Assembly (NCBI GenBank): GCA_904501755.1
Contig: CAJGBV010000021.1
Span: 1 to 24,603 of the forward strand
Reading direction: 5' to 3'
Source: Clostridiaceae bacterium
GTDB lineage: Bacteria > Bacillota > Clostridia > Oscillospirales > Acutalibacteraceae
Length of the DNA: 24,603 bases
The notes under the pieces are model-generated. The model did no database searches and had not been told where the DNA came from. It worked only from the letters and a program-made list of their open reading frames with translations. The first letter of the stretch is position 1. Every line of letters starts with the position of its first letter. A program made the translations under genes and the position numbers. Shown piece by piece: positions 14,278 to 21,637 of the stretch.

Positions 14278-14598
14278 ATGGATATTCAGTTGAAAAGAGG
14301 GCTTTTAGATGTCTGCGTATTGGCGGCAATAAAAAATGAGGAATCTTACGGATATAAGATTATCAAAGATATGAAGCCGTATATCGAGCTTTCCGAATCA
14401 ACCTTATATACTATTTTAAAACGCTTGGAATCGGCAAATATGCTGACTGTTCGCACTGTTGAGCACGGTGGAAGACTTCGTAAGTACTACCGTATCACTG
14501 ACGAAGGCTTGAGGCGTATTGAGGATTTTAGGTTGGAGTGGAAAGAAATTTTATCTATATACCAATTTGTAACTAAGGAGGATGAGGATAATGAATAA
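14278..14598 (+). CDS. PadR family transcriptional regulator
   Basis: A 106-residue winged-helix regulator. MDIQLKRGLLDVCVLAAI, SYGYKIIKDM, STLYTILKRLESANML and GGRLRKYYRITDEGLRRI are the standard PadR segments, the last being the wing. ATG 14242 is in frame but lies inside the promoter (-10 box at 14248), so ATG 14278 is chosen; it has AGGAGG at 14266-14271. The next gene overlaps its end by 8 bp. PadR genes paired with a DUF1700 protein and a DUF4097 protein recur in Firmicutes, where the PadR protein usually represses its own operon. The inducing signal is not known from sequence. Confidence 0.95.
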   Translation: MDIQLKRGLLDVCVLAAIKNEESYGYKIIKDMKPYIELSESTLYTILKRLESANMLTVRTVEHGGRLRKYYRITDEGLRRIEDFRLEWKEILSIYQFVTKEDEDNE

Positions 14599-15193
14599 AC
14601 AGGAATTTCTTTTAAGTTTGCGTAAGGGTTTATCAGGCTTGCCGCAGGATGACATAGAGGAACGCTTGAGTTTTTACAGCGAAATTATAGATGATAAAAT
14701 TGAGGAAGGGATATCTGAGGAACAGGCATTAGCCGAAACAGGCAGTGTTGACGAAATTGTATCGCGGATTATAGCAGACATTCCTCTTACTAAGCTTGTA
14801 AAGGATAAAATTACTCCAAAGAGAAAACTGTTGGCGCCTGAAATTTTGCTTTTAATACTCGGCTCTCCTATATGGCTTTCCTTGGCGGTTACGGTTTTGG
14901 CGGTGATTTTTTCCCTTTATATTAGCTTGTGGTCTATTGTGATTTCCTTGTGGTCAATTTTTGTTTGCCTTGCCGCTTGTTCTATTGGCGGCGTACTGGT
15001 GTGTGTCATTTTTGCCGTCGGCGGTAACACGGCTTCGGGTCTTGCTATGCTTGCCGCAGGAGCTTTATGTGCAGGTCTTGCTATCTTTGCGTTTTTCGGT
15101 TGCAAAGCGGCAACAAAGGGGACTTTGATACTTACAAAGAAAATGGCAATATGGATTAAAAATTGTTTTAGGGTGAAGGAGGCTGCACAATGA
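14591..15193 (+). CDS. DUF1700 (HAAS domain) membrane protein
   Basis: A 200-residue protein. The N-terminal HAAS-type domain is MNKQEFLLSLRKGLSGLPQ, then EERLSFYSEIIDDKIEEG and SEEQALAETGSVDEIVSRI. After a Lys-rich linker (KDKITPKRK) come four or so hydrophobic helices, with repeated Ile/Ser/Leu-Trp patterns near residues 106-125. ATG 14582 touches the Shine-Dalgarno site AAGGAGG (14575-14581), so ATG 14591 is preferred. It overlaps both neighbours by a few bases. HAAS domains are typical partners of PadR-like regulators and are thought to act as membrane-associated sensors (family knowledge, function not established). Confidence 0.92.
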   Translation: MNKQEFLLSLRKGLSGLPQDDIEERLSFYSEIIDDKIEEGISEEQALAETGSVDEIVSRIIADIPLTKLVKDKITPKRKLLAPEILLLILGSPIWLSLAVTVLAVIFSLYISLWSIVISLWSIFVCLAACSIGGVLVCVIFAVGGNTASGLAMLAAGALCAGLAIFAFFGCKAATKGTLILTKKMAIWIKNCFRVKEAAQ

Positions 15194-15984
15194 GAACAAG
15201 AACAAAGGTATGGCTTATTATAGCAGTTTCACTTATATTTATTGGATGTATCCTGTTTACAGGCATAATGAAAACGCTTAAATGGGATTTTATGAAGTTA
15301 TCAACAGTTAATTACGAAACAAATACTTATGAAATCGGTGAGGATTTTAACAGCATATCTATTAATACAGATACCGCCGATATTGAATTTGTTTCGTCTG
15401 ATGACGGCAAGTGTACAGTTGTGTGTCACGAACAAGAAAATGCAAAACATTCTGTGACTGTGGAAGAAGACACCCTCACCATAGAGTTAATTGAAGAAAG
15501 AAGTGTGTATGACTTTGTTGGATATATCGGACTTAACTTTGATACGCCCCAAATAACTGTTTATCTTCCGAAAACACAATATGATTCACTTTTCATTAAA
15601 GAAAGCACAGGGGATATTGGTGTAGAGAATATAACAGTAGATTTGCTCGACCTTACGGTTTCTACAGGGGACATAAATCTTACGGATATTGAGTGTAAAA
15701 ATCTTATATCAAAGGGAAATACGGGAGATATATTCTTGAAAAATGTTGTTGCCACAGAAAAGTTTTATATTGAAAGAAGCACAGGTGATGTGAGGTTTGA
15801 CGGTTCAGACGCCGCTGAAGTTTTTGTTACAACCGATACAGGCAATGTTACGGGCAGTTTGCTTACAGATAAGGAGTTTATTGCACAAACGGATACAGGC
15901 AGGGTAGAGGTTCCAAAAACTGTTAACGGTGGAAAATGTGAGATAAAGACCGATACAGGAGATATTAAAATAATAAAAAACTGA
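15190..15984 (+). CDS. DUF4097 family beta-strand repeat protein, membrane-anchored
   Basis: A 264-residue protein with one N-terminal membrane helix (about 9-27) and an extracellular beta-helix-like domain. From about residue 135 the sequence repeats a Thr-Gly-Asp turn: STGDIGVENI, STGDINLTDI, NTGDIFLKNV, STGDVRFDGS, DTGNVTGSL, DTGRVEVPKT and DTGDIKIIKN. That is seven rungs of about 17-25 residues, the hallmark of DUF4097. It overlaps the DUF1700 gene by 4 bp (ATGA), so the three-gene PadR operon is translationally linked. A role in cell-envelope stress is often proposed for such operons, but is not shown here. Confidence 0.92.
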   Translation: MRTRTKVWLIIAVSLIFIGCILFTGIMKTLKWDFMKLSTVNYETNTYEIGEDFNSISINTDTADIEFVSSDDGKCTVVCHEQENAKHSVTVEEDTLTIELIEERSVYDFVGYIGLNFDTPQITVYLPKTQYDSLFIKESTGDIGVENITVDLLDLTVSTGDINLTDIECKNLISKGNTGDIFLKNVVATEKFYIERSTGDVRFDGSDAAEVFVTTDTGNVTGSLLTDKEFIAQTDTGRVEVPKTVNGGKCEIKTDTGDIKIIKN

Positions 15985-16044
15985 ATTTTTTAGCTAACAA
16001 AACCGCCCATTGCAAGAGGCGCACTCCGTAAGGAAGTGCGCCTC

Positions 16045-16145
16045 AGTTATATTCGCCTTTGGCGAGTTATATTGCTTCGCAATTATATTTGGGCTTCGCC
16101 CAAGTTATATTCGCTTCGCGAGTTTTATGGCGAATATAATATAAC
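16045..16145. repeat. Array of four stem-loop modules with a conserved 9-nt spacer
   Basis: The spacer AGTTATATT occurs at 16045, 16065 and 16103, with the variant AATTATATT at 16081. Each is followed by a different stem capped by TTT or TTC: CGCC/GGCG, TTGC/GCAA, TTGGGC/GCCCAA and TCGC/GCGA. The array is closed by GGCGAATATAATATAAC, an inverted copy of its beginning (GTTATATTCGCC). Stems vary in sequence while pairing is kept. Confidence 0.75.
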
Positions 16146-16266
16146 TAAAACCAGAGGTTTTAATATCACTTTGCCATACGGCAAAATAAAACTGTAGACA
16201 TATCTCACAATACCACTCAAGATATTGTTTTTTTGAGATGGGTATTATTGCAAAGTATGTACAACC

Positions 16267-16303
16267 AAAAATGACACTTTCAACTTGAAAGTGTCATTTT
16301 TCA
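16267..16303. terminator. Bidirectional terminator, 17-bp perfect palindrome
   Basis: AAAAATGACACTTTCAA (16267-16283) and its exact complement (16285-16301) flank one base. Runs of A and T at the ends allow termination of both the plus-strand PadR operon and the minus-strand AraC-type gene. Confidence 0.88.
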
Positions 16304-16379
16304 TATAAAAAGAAAGTTGGGAGAAACTTCTTTACGAAGTCTCTCCCAAGAGGCGGTTTTTCCGTTATATAAATAAAAA

Positions 16380-17195
16380 TTAATACATTTTTCTATATTT
16401 AGTAGGGGATACCCCTGTTTGTTTTTTAAAAATTCTGCTAAAGTAGTTTTGATCTAAAATCCCAACTGCTTCACTGATTTGTAAAATTGTCAGGTCTGAA
16501 TTTACAAGCAACTCCTTTGCTGCTTCGATTCGTATGTTTATAAGATATTGCTTAGGACTCACACTTACCATTTCGGTAAACAAATGTGAAAAGCGGCTAT
16601 CACTTAAATTGCACATTTGTGCATAGTATGAAATCGAATAATCCTTTGAAAAATTGGAGTACATAAAACTGCAGGCTTCATTTAGTTTTTTCCTTTTTAC
16701 AGGATCACCAAAAGGCATAATTGAATTTTTTCTTGCTATGAGAGAAAGAATTTCAAGTAGTAGTCCCTGAAGTCTGTATTTGCTGTATTTTTGTTTTTGA
16801 TGAAATTCGTCAATCAGCAGATTAAAAAGCTTTTGCAGATGTAGACTTTTGCCTAAATGGAAAATGTTTTGCTCGTCGAGTTTCATTTCTTCCATAAGCT
16901 TTTCACAAGCAGTTCCTGTAAAATGTATAAAGTATGATATGGATTTGTCTTTTTTGAAAAATTTATAGTCCTGTTTTTGAAAGGGTAAAAAAATAATAAC
17001 CGTGCCTGCAGGAGCGATAGTTGTTTCGTTGTTTATGGTTACATAACAACTGCCTTCATAAATATAAAGAATATGGTAATCGACTCTGCCGTCGGGACGG
17101 TAACTGCCTATATCCATATCGTAAAGCTTTTGACAGCCGCAACTGTTAACAGTGAGATATTCTGTTGATAGTGCTTCTGAACTGATTAAATCCAA
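16380..17195 (-). CDS. AraC family transcriptional regulator
   Basis: A protein of about 271 residues with an N-terminal cupin-like sensor domain (DYHILYIYEGSCYVTINN, then PAGTVIIFLPFQKQDYKF) and a C-terminal AraC domain with two helix-turn-helix units. The first is around YSISYYAQMCNLSDSRFSHLF, and the second LTILQISEAVGILDQNYFSRIF followed by GVSPTKYRK, the family signature. GTG 17204 is in frame but abuts AGGAG; TTG 17195 lies 8 nt after AGGAG (17208-17204, minus strand) and is preferred, which is a rare start codon. The gene is divergent from the nagB-like/nagA pair and is its likely regulator, probably an activator responding to an amino sugar or its phosphate (inference). Confidence 0.93.
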   Translation of the reverse strand: MDLISSEALSTEYLTVNSCGCQKLYDMDIGSYRPDGRVDYHILYIYEGSCYVTINNETTIAPAGTVIIFLPFQKQDYKFFKKDKSISYFIHFTGTACEKLMEEMKLDEQNIFHLGKSLHLQKLFNLLIDEFHQKQKYSKYRLQGLLLEILSLIARKNSIMPFGDPVKRKKLNEACSFMYSNFSKDYSISYYAQMCNLSDSRFSHLFTEMVSVSPKQYLINIRIEAAKELLVNSDLTILQISEAVGILDQNYFSRIFKKQTGVSPTKYRKMY

Positions 17196-17224
17196 ATTTA
17201 TCACTCCTATGTAAATGTTAGTGT

Positions 17225-17262
17225 ATTACAATTATTGTAATGGTTAAGACTATTTAAGTCAA
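17225..17262 (-). promoter_or_regulatory. AraC-type gene promoter with palindrome over the -10 box
   Basis: On the minus strand TTGACT (17257-17262), 17 bp, and TACAAT (17234-17239) form a promoter. The perfect palindrome ATTACAAT-T-ATTGTAAT (17225-17241) covers the -10 box and lies in the shared region with the divergent nagB-like gene, so one bound protein could affect both directions. Confidence 0.7.
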
Positions 17263-17350
17263 TAGCAGAAAAATGCTAAAATATAGCCAACAAAACTATA
17301 TAAATTTAACATAACCGATGATATTCTTAATAAAAAAGGAGGAATTTAAT

Positions 17351-18199
17351 ATGGATATTAATAAAATCAGCAGAGAAGATATAGGTAAAGACAGCAATAT
17401 AAAGCTTAATGTATGTGAAGCTGAGGTGGATATGTACTGGAAGGTAGCTATTGAGGTTCTTGAAACTATTCAGGAGAATAATGCTAAGAATGAACCTACA
17501 GTAATGGTTGTTCCTTACGGCCCTCTCGGTCCCTACAGCAGATTAGTATATCTTGTTAATAAGTACCGCATTAGTTTAAAAAACTGTGTATTTATTAATA
17601 TGGACGAGTATCTTGATGATAACAAGGAATATATTGACATAAATGACCCCTTATCCTTTAGAGGCGGTATGGATCGTATATTCTATTCAAGAATTGACGA
17701 GGAATTAAATATTCTTCCCGAAAACAGAATTTTCCCCGACCCTCATAATCTTAACAAGCCTATGGAGATAATTGAAAAATACGGTAAACTTGATATGGTT
17801 TTCGGCGGTGTTGGAATAAACGGACATTATGCCTTTAACGAACCCCCAAGAGCTGATGAGGATGTTTCAAATGAAGAGTTCTTAGAGCGCAAAACAAGGG
17901 TTCTGGAGATTTCTCCCGAAACCAAAACTATCAATTCTTTTATGAATTGCGGTGGCGATTTAGAGGCTATTCCAAAGTACTGCATCACTGTGGGTATGAA
18001 AGAAATGTTTATGGCTAAAAAGGTAAGAATGTGTATGCCGAGAGATTGGAATGCAGGCGCACTTAGAAAGGTACTTCACGGCTCTGTTACAGCAAAGGTT
18101 CCCTGTTCACTATTCCAGTTACATAAGGATGCAATGCTTTATGCTTCAGAAGTGGCACTTCAATCACCTGTTCCTGAAATAAGAGTGTACAACAAATGA
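17351..18199 (+). CDS. Glucosamine-6-phosphate deaminase/isomerase-like protein (divergent NagB)
   Basis: A 282-residue NagB-like protein. It keeps INMDEYL (82-88) with the catalytic-base Asp85, GGVGINGHYAFNEPP (152-166) with His159 and Glu164, TVGMKEMFMAKKV (213-225) and HGSVTAKVPCSLFQLHKDA (243-261). NagB converts glucosamine 6-phosphate to fructose 6-phosphate and ammonia. Two departures stand out: the phosphate loop reads PYGPLGPYS instead of TGSTPLG-like, and Asn157 replaces the residue equivalent to E. coli Asp141. It may be a subfamily with another substrate or altered ring-opening chemistry. ATG 17351 follows AAGGAGG at 17336-17342; an ATG at 17318 in frame has no such site. The 4-bp overlap with nagA supports a role in amino-sugar use. 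Confidence 0.85.
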   Translation: MDINKISREDIGKDSNIKLNVCEAEVDMYWKVAIEVLETIQENNAKNEPTVMVVPYGPLGPYSRLVYLVNKYRISLKNCVFINMDEYLDDNKEYIDINDPLSFRGGMDRIFYSRIDEELNILPENRIFPDPHNLNKPMEIIEKYGKLDMVFGGVGINGHYAFNEPPRADEDVSNEEFLERKTRVLEISPETKTINSFMNCGGDLEAIPKYCITVGMKEMFMAKKVRMCMPRDWNAGALRKVLHGSVTAKVPCSLFQLHKDAMLYASEVALQSPVPEIRVYNK

Positions 18200-19374
18200 G
18201 TTACCTGCTTATTAAAAACGGTAGTGTTGTTAGCCAGGGTAAAATTGTTAAAAAAGACATACTTATAAATCGCGGTATAATAATTGACGACGATTTTAAG
18301 GGAAAAGTTGACGAAAAATGTACCGTGATGGATGCACAGGGTTGTTATGTATCTGCCGGATTTATAGATTTACACTTGCATGGTGGCGGTGGATATGATT
18401 TTATGGACTTGGATGTACAGGCGTTCAAAAAAATATCTTATATTCATCTTATAAACGGCACAACTACTATGCTTCCCACCGCTGTTTCAACGGAATTTGC
18501 AAACATCATAAAGCTGATTGAGGTTTACAGACAAGTAGAAAAGGATTGCGGTAATTTTTATGGTTTGCACCTTGAGGGACCATTTATTTCAAAAAATCAG
18601 AAGGGCGCTCATAAGGAATATTTGCTTCATTCTCCATCAAATGAGGAAATTGATACACTGCTAAGCAAAGGCTTTGATGTGATAAAACGAATTACTGCAG
18701 CACCTGAACTTGAAAATATGGAAATGTTTTCTCGGAAAATGGTGGAAAATGGTATACTGCTGTCAATTGGACATAGTGATGCAGACAGTGATAAAGCTAA
18801 AGAAGCCTTTAAAAACGGCTTTTCCATGATAACACATTTTTTCAATGCGACAACAAGTGTAAGAAAAATTAATCAAAAAGTGGTAGCAGGAATAAACGAG
18901 GCTGCACTTTTGGACCCTGATGTTTATATTGAAATTATAGCCGATGGGCATCATACCGCTGTGGAAGCGGTTCAGTTAGCTGTTAAATTAAAAGGTGCTG
19001 ATAAGGTTGCCCTTGTTACCGATGCATTGCGTCCCACAGGACTTGATGTAAAAGAAAGCTATCTTGGTGAGAAAACTGCTGAAAACAGAGTTATTATTGA
19101 GGATGGTGTAGCAAAACTTCCAGACCGTTCTTCCTTTGCAGGAAGTATTGCCACATCAAACACTCTGCTTAAAAAGGGCGTTATGCATTATGGTTTTTCT
19201 CTTACCGATACGGTTAAAATGCTTACCGAAACTCCTGCAGCTATTTTGAAACTTATGGATAAAGGTGTTATTAAAAAAGGATATTTTGCGGATATTGTTG
19301 TTTTTGATAAAGAACTGAATGTAACCGATGTTATATTAAAAGGCGAGATTGTTAAAAAACAGCATAATAACTAA
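18196..19374 (+). CDS. nagA: N-acetylglucosamine-6-phosphate deacetylase
   Basis: A 392-residue amidohydrolase of the NagA family (EC 3.5.1.25), at typical length. It removes acetate from N-acetylglucosamine 6-phosphate in the cytosol, giving the substrate of NagB. Motifs in order: GFIDLHLHGGGGYDFMD with HLH at 60-62, LHLEGPFISKNQKGAH (metal-binding Glu and substrate His), SIGHSDAD, MITHFFNATTSV, IIADGHH and ALVTDAL with the catalytic Asp. The motif TH-FFNAT differs slightly from the usual THLFNAM. It overlaps the nagB-like gene by 4 bp (ATGA), so the two are co-translated. A strong terminator follows. Confidence 0.95.
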   Translation: MSYLLIKNGSVVSQGKIVKKDILINRGIIIDDDFKGKVDEKCTVMDAQGCYVSAGFIDLHLHGGGGYDFMDLDVQAFKKISYIHLINGTTTMLPTAVSTEFANIIKLIEVYRQVEKDCGNFYGLHLEGPFISKNQKGAHKEYLLHSPSNEEIDTLLSKGFDVIKRITAAPELENMEMFSRKMVENGILLSIGHSDADSDKAKEAFKNGFSMITHFFNATTSVRKINQKVVAGINEAALLDPDVYIEIIADGHHTAVEAVQLAVKLKGADKVALVTDALRPTGLDVKESYLGEKTAENRVIIEDGVAKLPDRSSFAGSIATSNTLLKKGVMHYGFSLTDTVKMLTETPAAILKLMDKGVIKKGYFADIVVFDKELNVTDVILKGEIVKKQHNN

Positions 19375-19377
19375 GCG

Positions 19378-19408
19378 AAAAAACTTTGTCAATTTGACAA
19401 AGTTTTTT
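19378..19408 (+). terminator. Intrinsic terminator of the nagB-like/nagA unit
   Basis: A 15-bp perfect inverted repeat, AAAAAACTTTGTCAA (19378-19392) with its complement (19394-19408), flanks a single base. The T-run is part of the right arm; the A-run would make it bidirectional. Confidence 0.9.
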
Positions 19409-19416
19409 GCATTTTA

Positions 19417-19445
19417 TTGACTTATAAATAATAAAAGAATATAAT
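19417..19445 (+). promoter_or_regulatory. Promoter of the GH78-like gene
   Basis: TTGACT (19417-19422), exactly 17 bp, and TATAAT (19440-19445) are present, 26 bp before the start codon. Confidence 0.82.
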
Positions 19446-19471
19446 TTTAAAAAAGTTTATGAGGTGTTTTT

Positions 19472-20869
19472 ATGAAAAAAGCCGTTTTTCCTGTAGGCAT
19501 TATAAAGTGCTCAAATGTGGTTAATCAGGATAATCTTTTAATTAAACAGCCTTTGCAGATAGGCCTTTCTGAGAAAAAAACAGCTGTCTTTGAAGAAGGC
19601 GGATTTGTAATTCTTGATTTCGGAACCGAAATTTGTGGAAGTGTGCGAATTTTAACTTGTTATTCAAATAACGCTACCGTGAGAATTCGTTTAGGTGAAA
19701 GCCTGACAGAGTGCTGCAGTGAGCTTGGTGGCACACAAAATGCTACAAACGACCACGCTCTTCGCGATTTCACAAATGTTCTTCCCGCCCTTTCTGATAT
19801 GACATTTACAAACAGCGGTTTCCGTTTTGTCCGTTTGGATTTCAGCGCTAAAACAGTAATCAAGAGCGTAGTTGCAATGAGCAATGTTCTTAATAAAGAA
19901 CCTGTCTATCGTTATAAAGGAAAGGATGAACGAATAAAAGAAATTTACGAGGTTGCCAAGCGTACAGTTGACCTTTGTGCCACCAGCGGATATGTATGGG
20001 ATGGTATAAAGAGGGACAGACTGGTATGGATTGGTGACTTACATCCTGAAATGCTTGCACTGACTACCCTTTACGGAAGATTTCCCGCCATTGAAAAATC
20101 ACTTGATTTTGTCAGAGTACAAACACCGCTTCCTGCCTGGATGAATAATTTTCCAATGTATTCTATGTGGTGGATTATTATTCTTGCTGACTATTTTGAG
20201 AGAACTCAGAATAAGGCGTTTGTTAAAAAGCAGATTTCCTATCTTGAAGGTCTTGTGGAACAAATGCTGACTTGCGTTAAAGAAAATGGTGAGTTTAACT
20301 ATCTCTCTTATTTTGTGGATTGGCCTACCCATGACCAACCTGATGAGCTACACGGAGTACGCGCCATAAATATTATGGCTGTTAAAAAGGCTATAGAAAT
20401 ATTGAAAATATTCGGAAAGGATACCTCTGTGGCAGACAGTCTGTTAGAACGTCTTTTGAAAATCGAAATTGCGCCTGCAACAAGTAAGCAGGTTACAGGT
20501 CTTAAATACTTTGCTACCGAATTGACTCAGGCGGATAAAGACCGCTTGGTTGAAGGCTCTGCTAAGGGTATGTCTACCTTTATGAGCTATTATATCCTTA
20601 AGGCTGTAGCATCTTTTGATAAGAAAAAGGCTATAGAAATGATGAAGGAATTTTATGGTGCAATGCTGGATAAAGGGGCTACTACATTCTGGGAAGATTT
20701 TAATATGGATTGGGTTGAAGGCTCCTGCCGTATTGATGAATTTCCAAAGGAGAATGAGAAGGATATACACGGTGACTTTGGTGCACACTGCTATGTAGGT
20801 TTCCGCCATAGCCTGTGTCACGGCTGGTCATCAGGTGTTATCCGTTTTATAGAGGAAGAATGTGACTAA
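19472..20869 (+). CDS. GH78-like (alpha-L-rhamnosidase-related) six-hairpin glycosidase, short form
   Basis: A 465-residue protein resembling the core of alpha-L-rhamnosidases. An N-terminal beta-sandwich (about 1-140; FVILDFGTEICGSVRI is the conserved strand region) leads into a helical domain. There WDGIKRDRLVWIGD (176-189) matches the GH78 motif. The C-terminal GATTFWEDF (about Glu408) supplies the candidate base, followed by HSLCHGWSSG. Many GH78 enzymes are 700-1000 residues, so this form lacks several flanking domains. The residue usually Glu in the first motif (R-E-E-R) is Asp182 here. There is no signal peptide, so it is cytosolic. The start ATG follows GAGGTG at 19460-19465. Rhamnosidase is one option; another unsaturated or deoxy-sugar glycoside is possible. 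Confidence 0.8.
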   Translation: MKKAVFPVGIIKCSNVVNQDNLLIKQPLQIGLSEKKTAVFEEGGFVILDFGTEICGSVRILTCYSNNATVRIRLGESLTECCSELGGTQNATNDHALRDFTNVLPALSDMTFTNSGFRFVRLDFSAKTVIKSVVAMSNVLNKEPVYRYKGKDERIKEIYEVAKRTVDLCATSGYVWDGIKRDRLVWIGDLHPEMLALTTLYGRFPAIEKSLDFVRVQTPLPAWMNNFPMYSMWWIIILADYFERTQNKAFVKKQISYLEGLVEQMLTCVKENGEFNYLSYFVDWPTHDQPDELHGVRAINIMAVKKAIEILKIFGKDTSVADSLLERLLKIEIAPATSKQVTGLKYFATELTQADKDRLVEGSAKGMSTFMSYYILKAVASFDKKKAIEMMKEFYGAMLDKGATTFWEDFNMDWVEGSCRIDEFPKENEKDIHGDFGAHCYVGFRHSLCHGWSSGVIRFIEEECD

Positions 20870-20895
20870 GCTTTTCTGAATTTAATATATTTAAA

Positions 20896-20935
20896 AACCC
20901 TGACCTTATTTTGCTCAAGGTCAGGGTTGCTTTTT
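20896..20935. terminator. Bidirectional terminator between GH78-like gene and gtrA-like gene
   Basis: AACCCTGACCTT (20896-20907) pairs with AAGGTCAGGGTT (20917-20928), followed by TTTTT at 20931-20935 and preceded by AAAAA. It can serve the GH78-like gene on the plus strand and the GtrA gene on the minus strand. Confidence 0.92.
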
Positions 20936-20994
20936 GATTATGGTGTTGTTTTGCTGTCAATAACCGTAATATATTAAGCATACGGAGGCAATAA

Positions 20995-21108
20995 ATGAAG
21001 AAAAACTTCTGGACAGCAGTAGTAATATTTTCAGCAGTGGTTTATGCGGTTTTTTGTGTATCTTTATTATTTATTGTTTTAAAAACAATAAATTTACTTA
21101 TAATATAA
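20995..21108 (+). CDS. Possible 37-residue single-span membrane peptide
   Basis: ATG 20995 is preceded by GGAGG at 20984-20988 with 6-nt spacing, the best ribosome binding site in this gap. The encoded peptide starts MKKNFW, continues as one long hydrophobic helix of about 28 residues, and ends at TAA 21106-21108. The Lys-rich N terminus and single helix fit a small membrane protein or toxin-like peptide. It overlaps the 3' end of the minus-strand gtrA-like gene by 67 bp, covering mainly that protein's non-conserved tail. It could be the beginning of a truncated gene, or a chance frame. No conserved family is recognised. Confidence 0.4.
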   Translation: MKKNFWTAVVIFSAVVYAVFCVSLLFIVLKTINLLII

Positions 21109-21473
21109 TTTAGTATTATGACTACTATTTGAGCACAAATTTTAACCACAATACCATCAAACGATAAAATTTTTGTGAAAATAAAAAGTATTAGTTCTTC
21201 TATAATAAGGGTTGAAACTCTCGAACTGTAGAACAAAAGCATACTTCTTAAAAAAGGCTGTTTTTCTTTTTGTGTAAAAACCCATTTTCTGTTAGTTACA
21301 AAAGCGAAAAACACTGCAACGATAAAGGATATTATATTAGCAATAAGAACGTCCAACTTAATTATAGCAATAGAAAAATCAAAAACAGCAATGCTTATAG
21401 CTGTGGTGATACCACCGAAAAATAAATAATGAATTATTTCTCTGTTTTTTGTGTATACATTTTTTATTTTCAT
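21042..21473 (-). CDS. GtrA family membrane protein
   Basis: A protein of 143 residues with four membrane helices and the GtrA layout: IIHYLFFGGITTAISIAVF at the first helix, FVTNRKWVFT in the loop after the second, and the closing NYIISKFIVFK, the family's best conserved block. GtrA proteins are thought to move undecaprenyl-phosphate-linked sugars across the membrane for cell-surface polysaccharide modification. A GTG at 21497 would add 8 residues but has no clear ribosome binding site; ATG 21473 has AGGA about 8 nt upstream on the minus strand. It stands alone here. The last 10 or so residues go beyond the conserved end and overlap a possible small gene on the other strand. Confidence 0.9.
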   Translation of the reverse strand: MKIKNVYTKNREIIHYLFFGGITTAISIAVFDFSIAIIKLDVLIANIISFIVAVFFAFVTNRKWVFTQKEKQPFLRSMLLFYSSRVSTLIIEELILFIFTKILSFDGIVVKICAQIVVIILNYIISKFIVFKTINNKDTQKTA

Positions 21474-21591
21474 ATTACTTATCCTGCGTTCTTTCACTTA
21501 TTATATATCTTGGTCTGGCTTTTGCTTCAAGATGAATTTTATCTAATAATAACAGAAACTTATATAAATATCAATATTGCGAACAAATTTC

Positions 21592-21620
21592 TTGAAAGAC
21601 CTAAAAAAAGGGAGTATACT
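21592..21620 (+). promoter_or_regulatory. Promoter of the amidohydrolase/MATE unit
   Basis: TTGAAA (21592-21597), exactly 17 bp, and TATACT (21615-21620) are present, 17 bp before the start codon at 21638. Confidence 0.75.
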
Positions 21621-21637
21621 GTTGGTTGGTGATAAAT

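Larger units (their letters stand above)
15999..16360. repeat. Hairpin-dense intergenic element bounded by 9-bp inverted repeats
   Basis: AAAACCGCC (15999-16007) and GGCGGTTTT (16352-16360) bound a 362-bp segment with no open frame. In order it holds a GAGGCGCACT/AGTGCGCCTC stem (16016-16044), four stem-loop modules (16045-16121), TAAAACC/GGTTTTA (16146-16162), TTTGCC/GGCAAA (16170-16185), an AATACC-CTCAA type imperfect stem (16209-16249), a 17-bp palindrome (16267-16301) and a TTGGGAGA-based stem (16317-16349). Part of it must end transcription of the flanking convergent genes. The rest looks like a non-autonomous repeat element. No target-site duplication is evident. Confidence 0.6.

Noticed and set aside
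16045..16145. CRISPR array
   Set aside because: The repeated unit is only 9 nt, the intervals are 16-22 bp and the interspersed parts are self-complementary stems rather than unique spacers. No cas gene is present.
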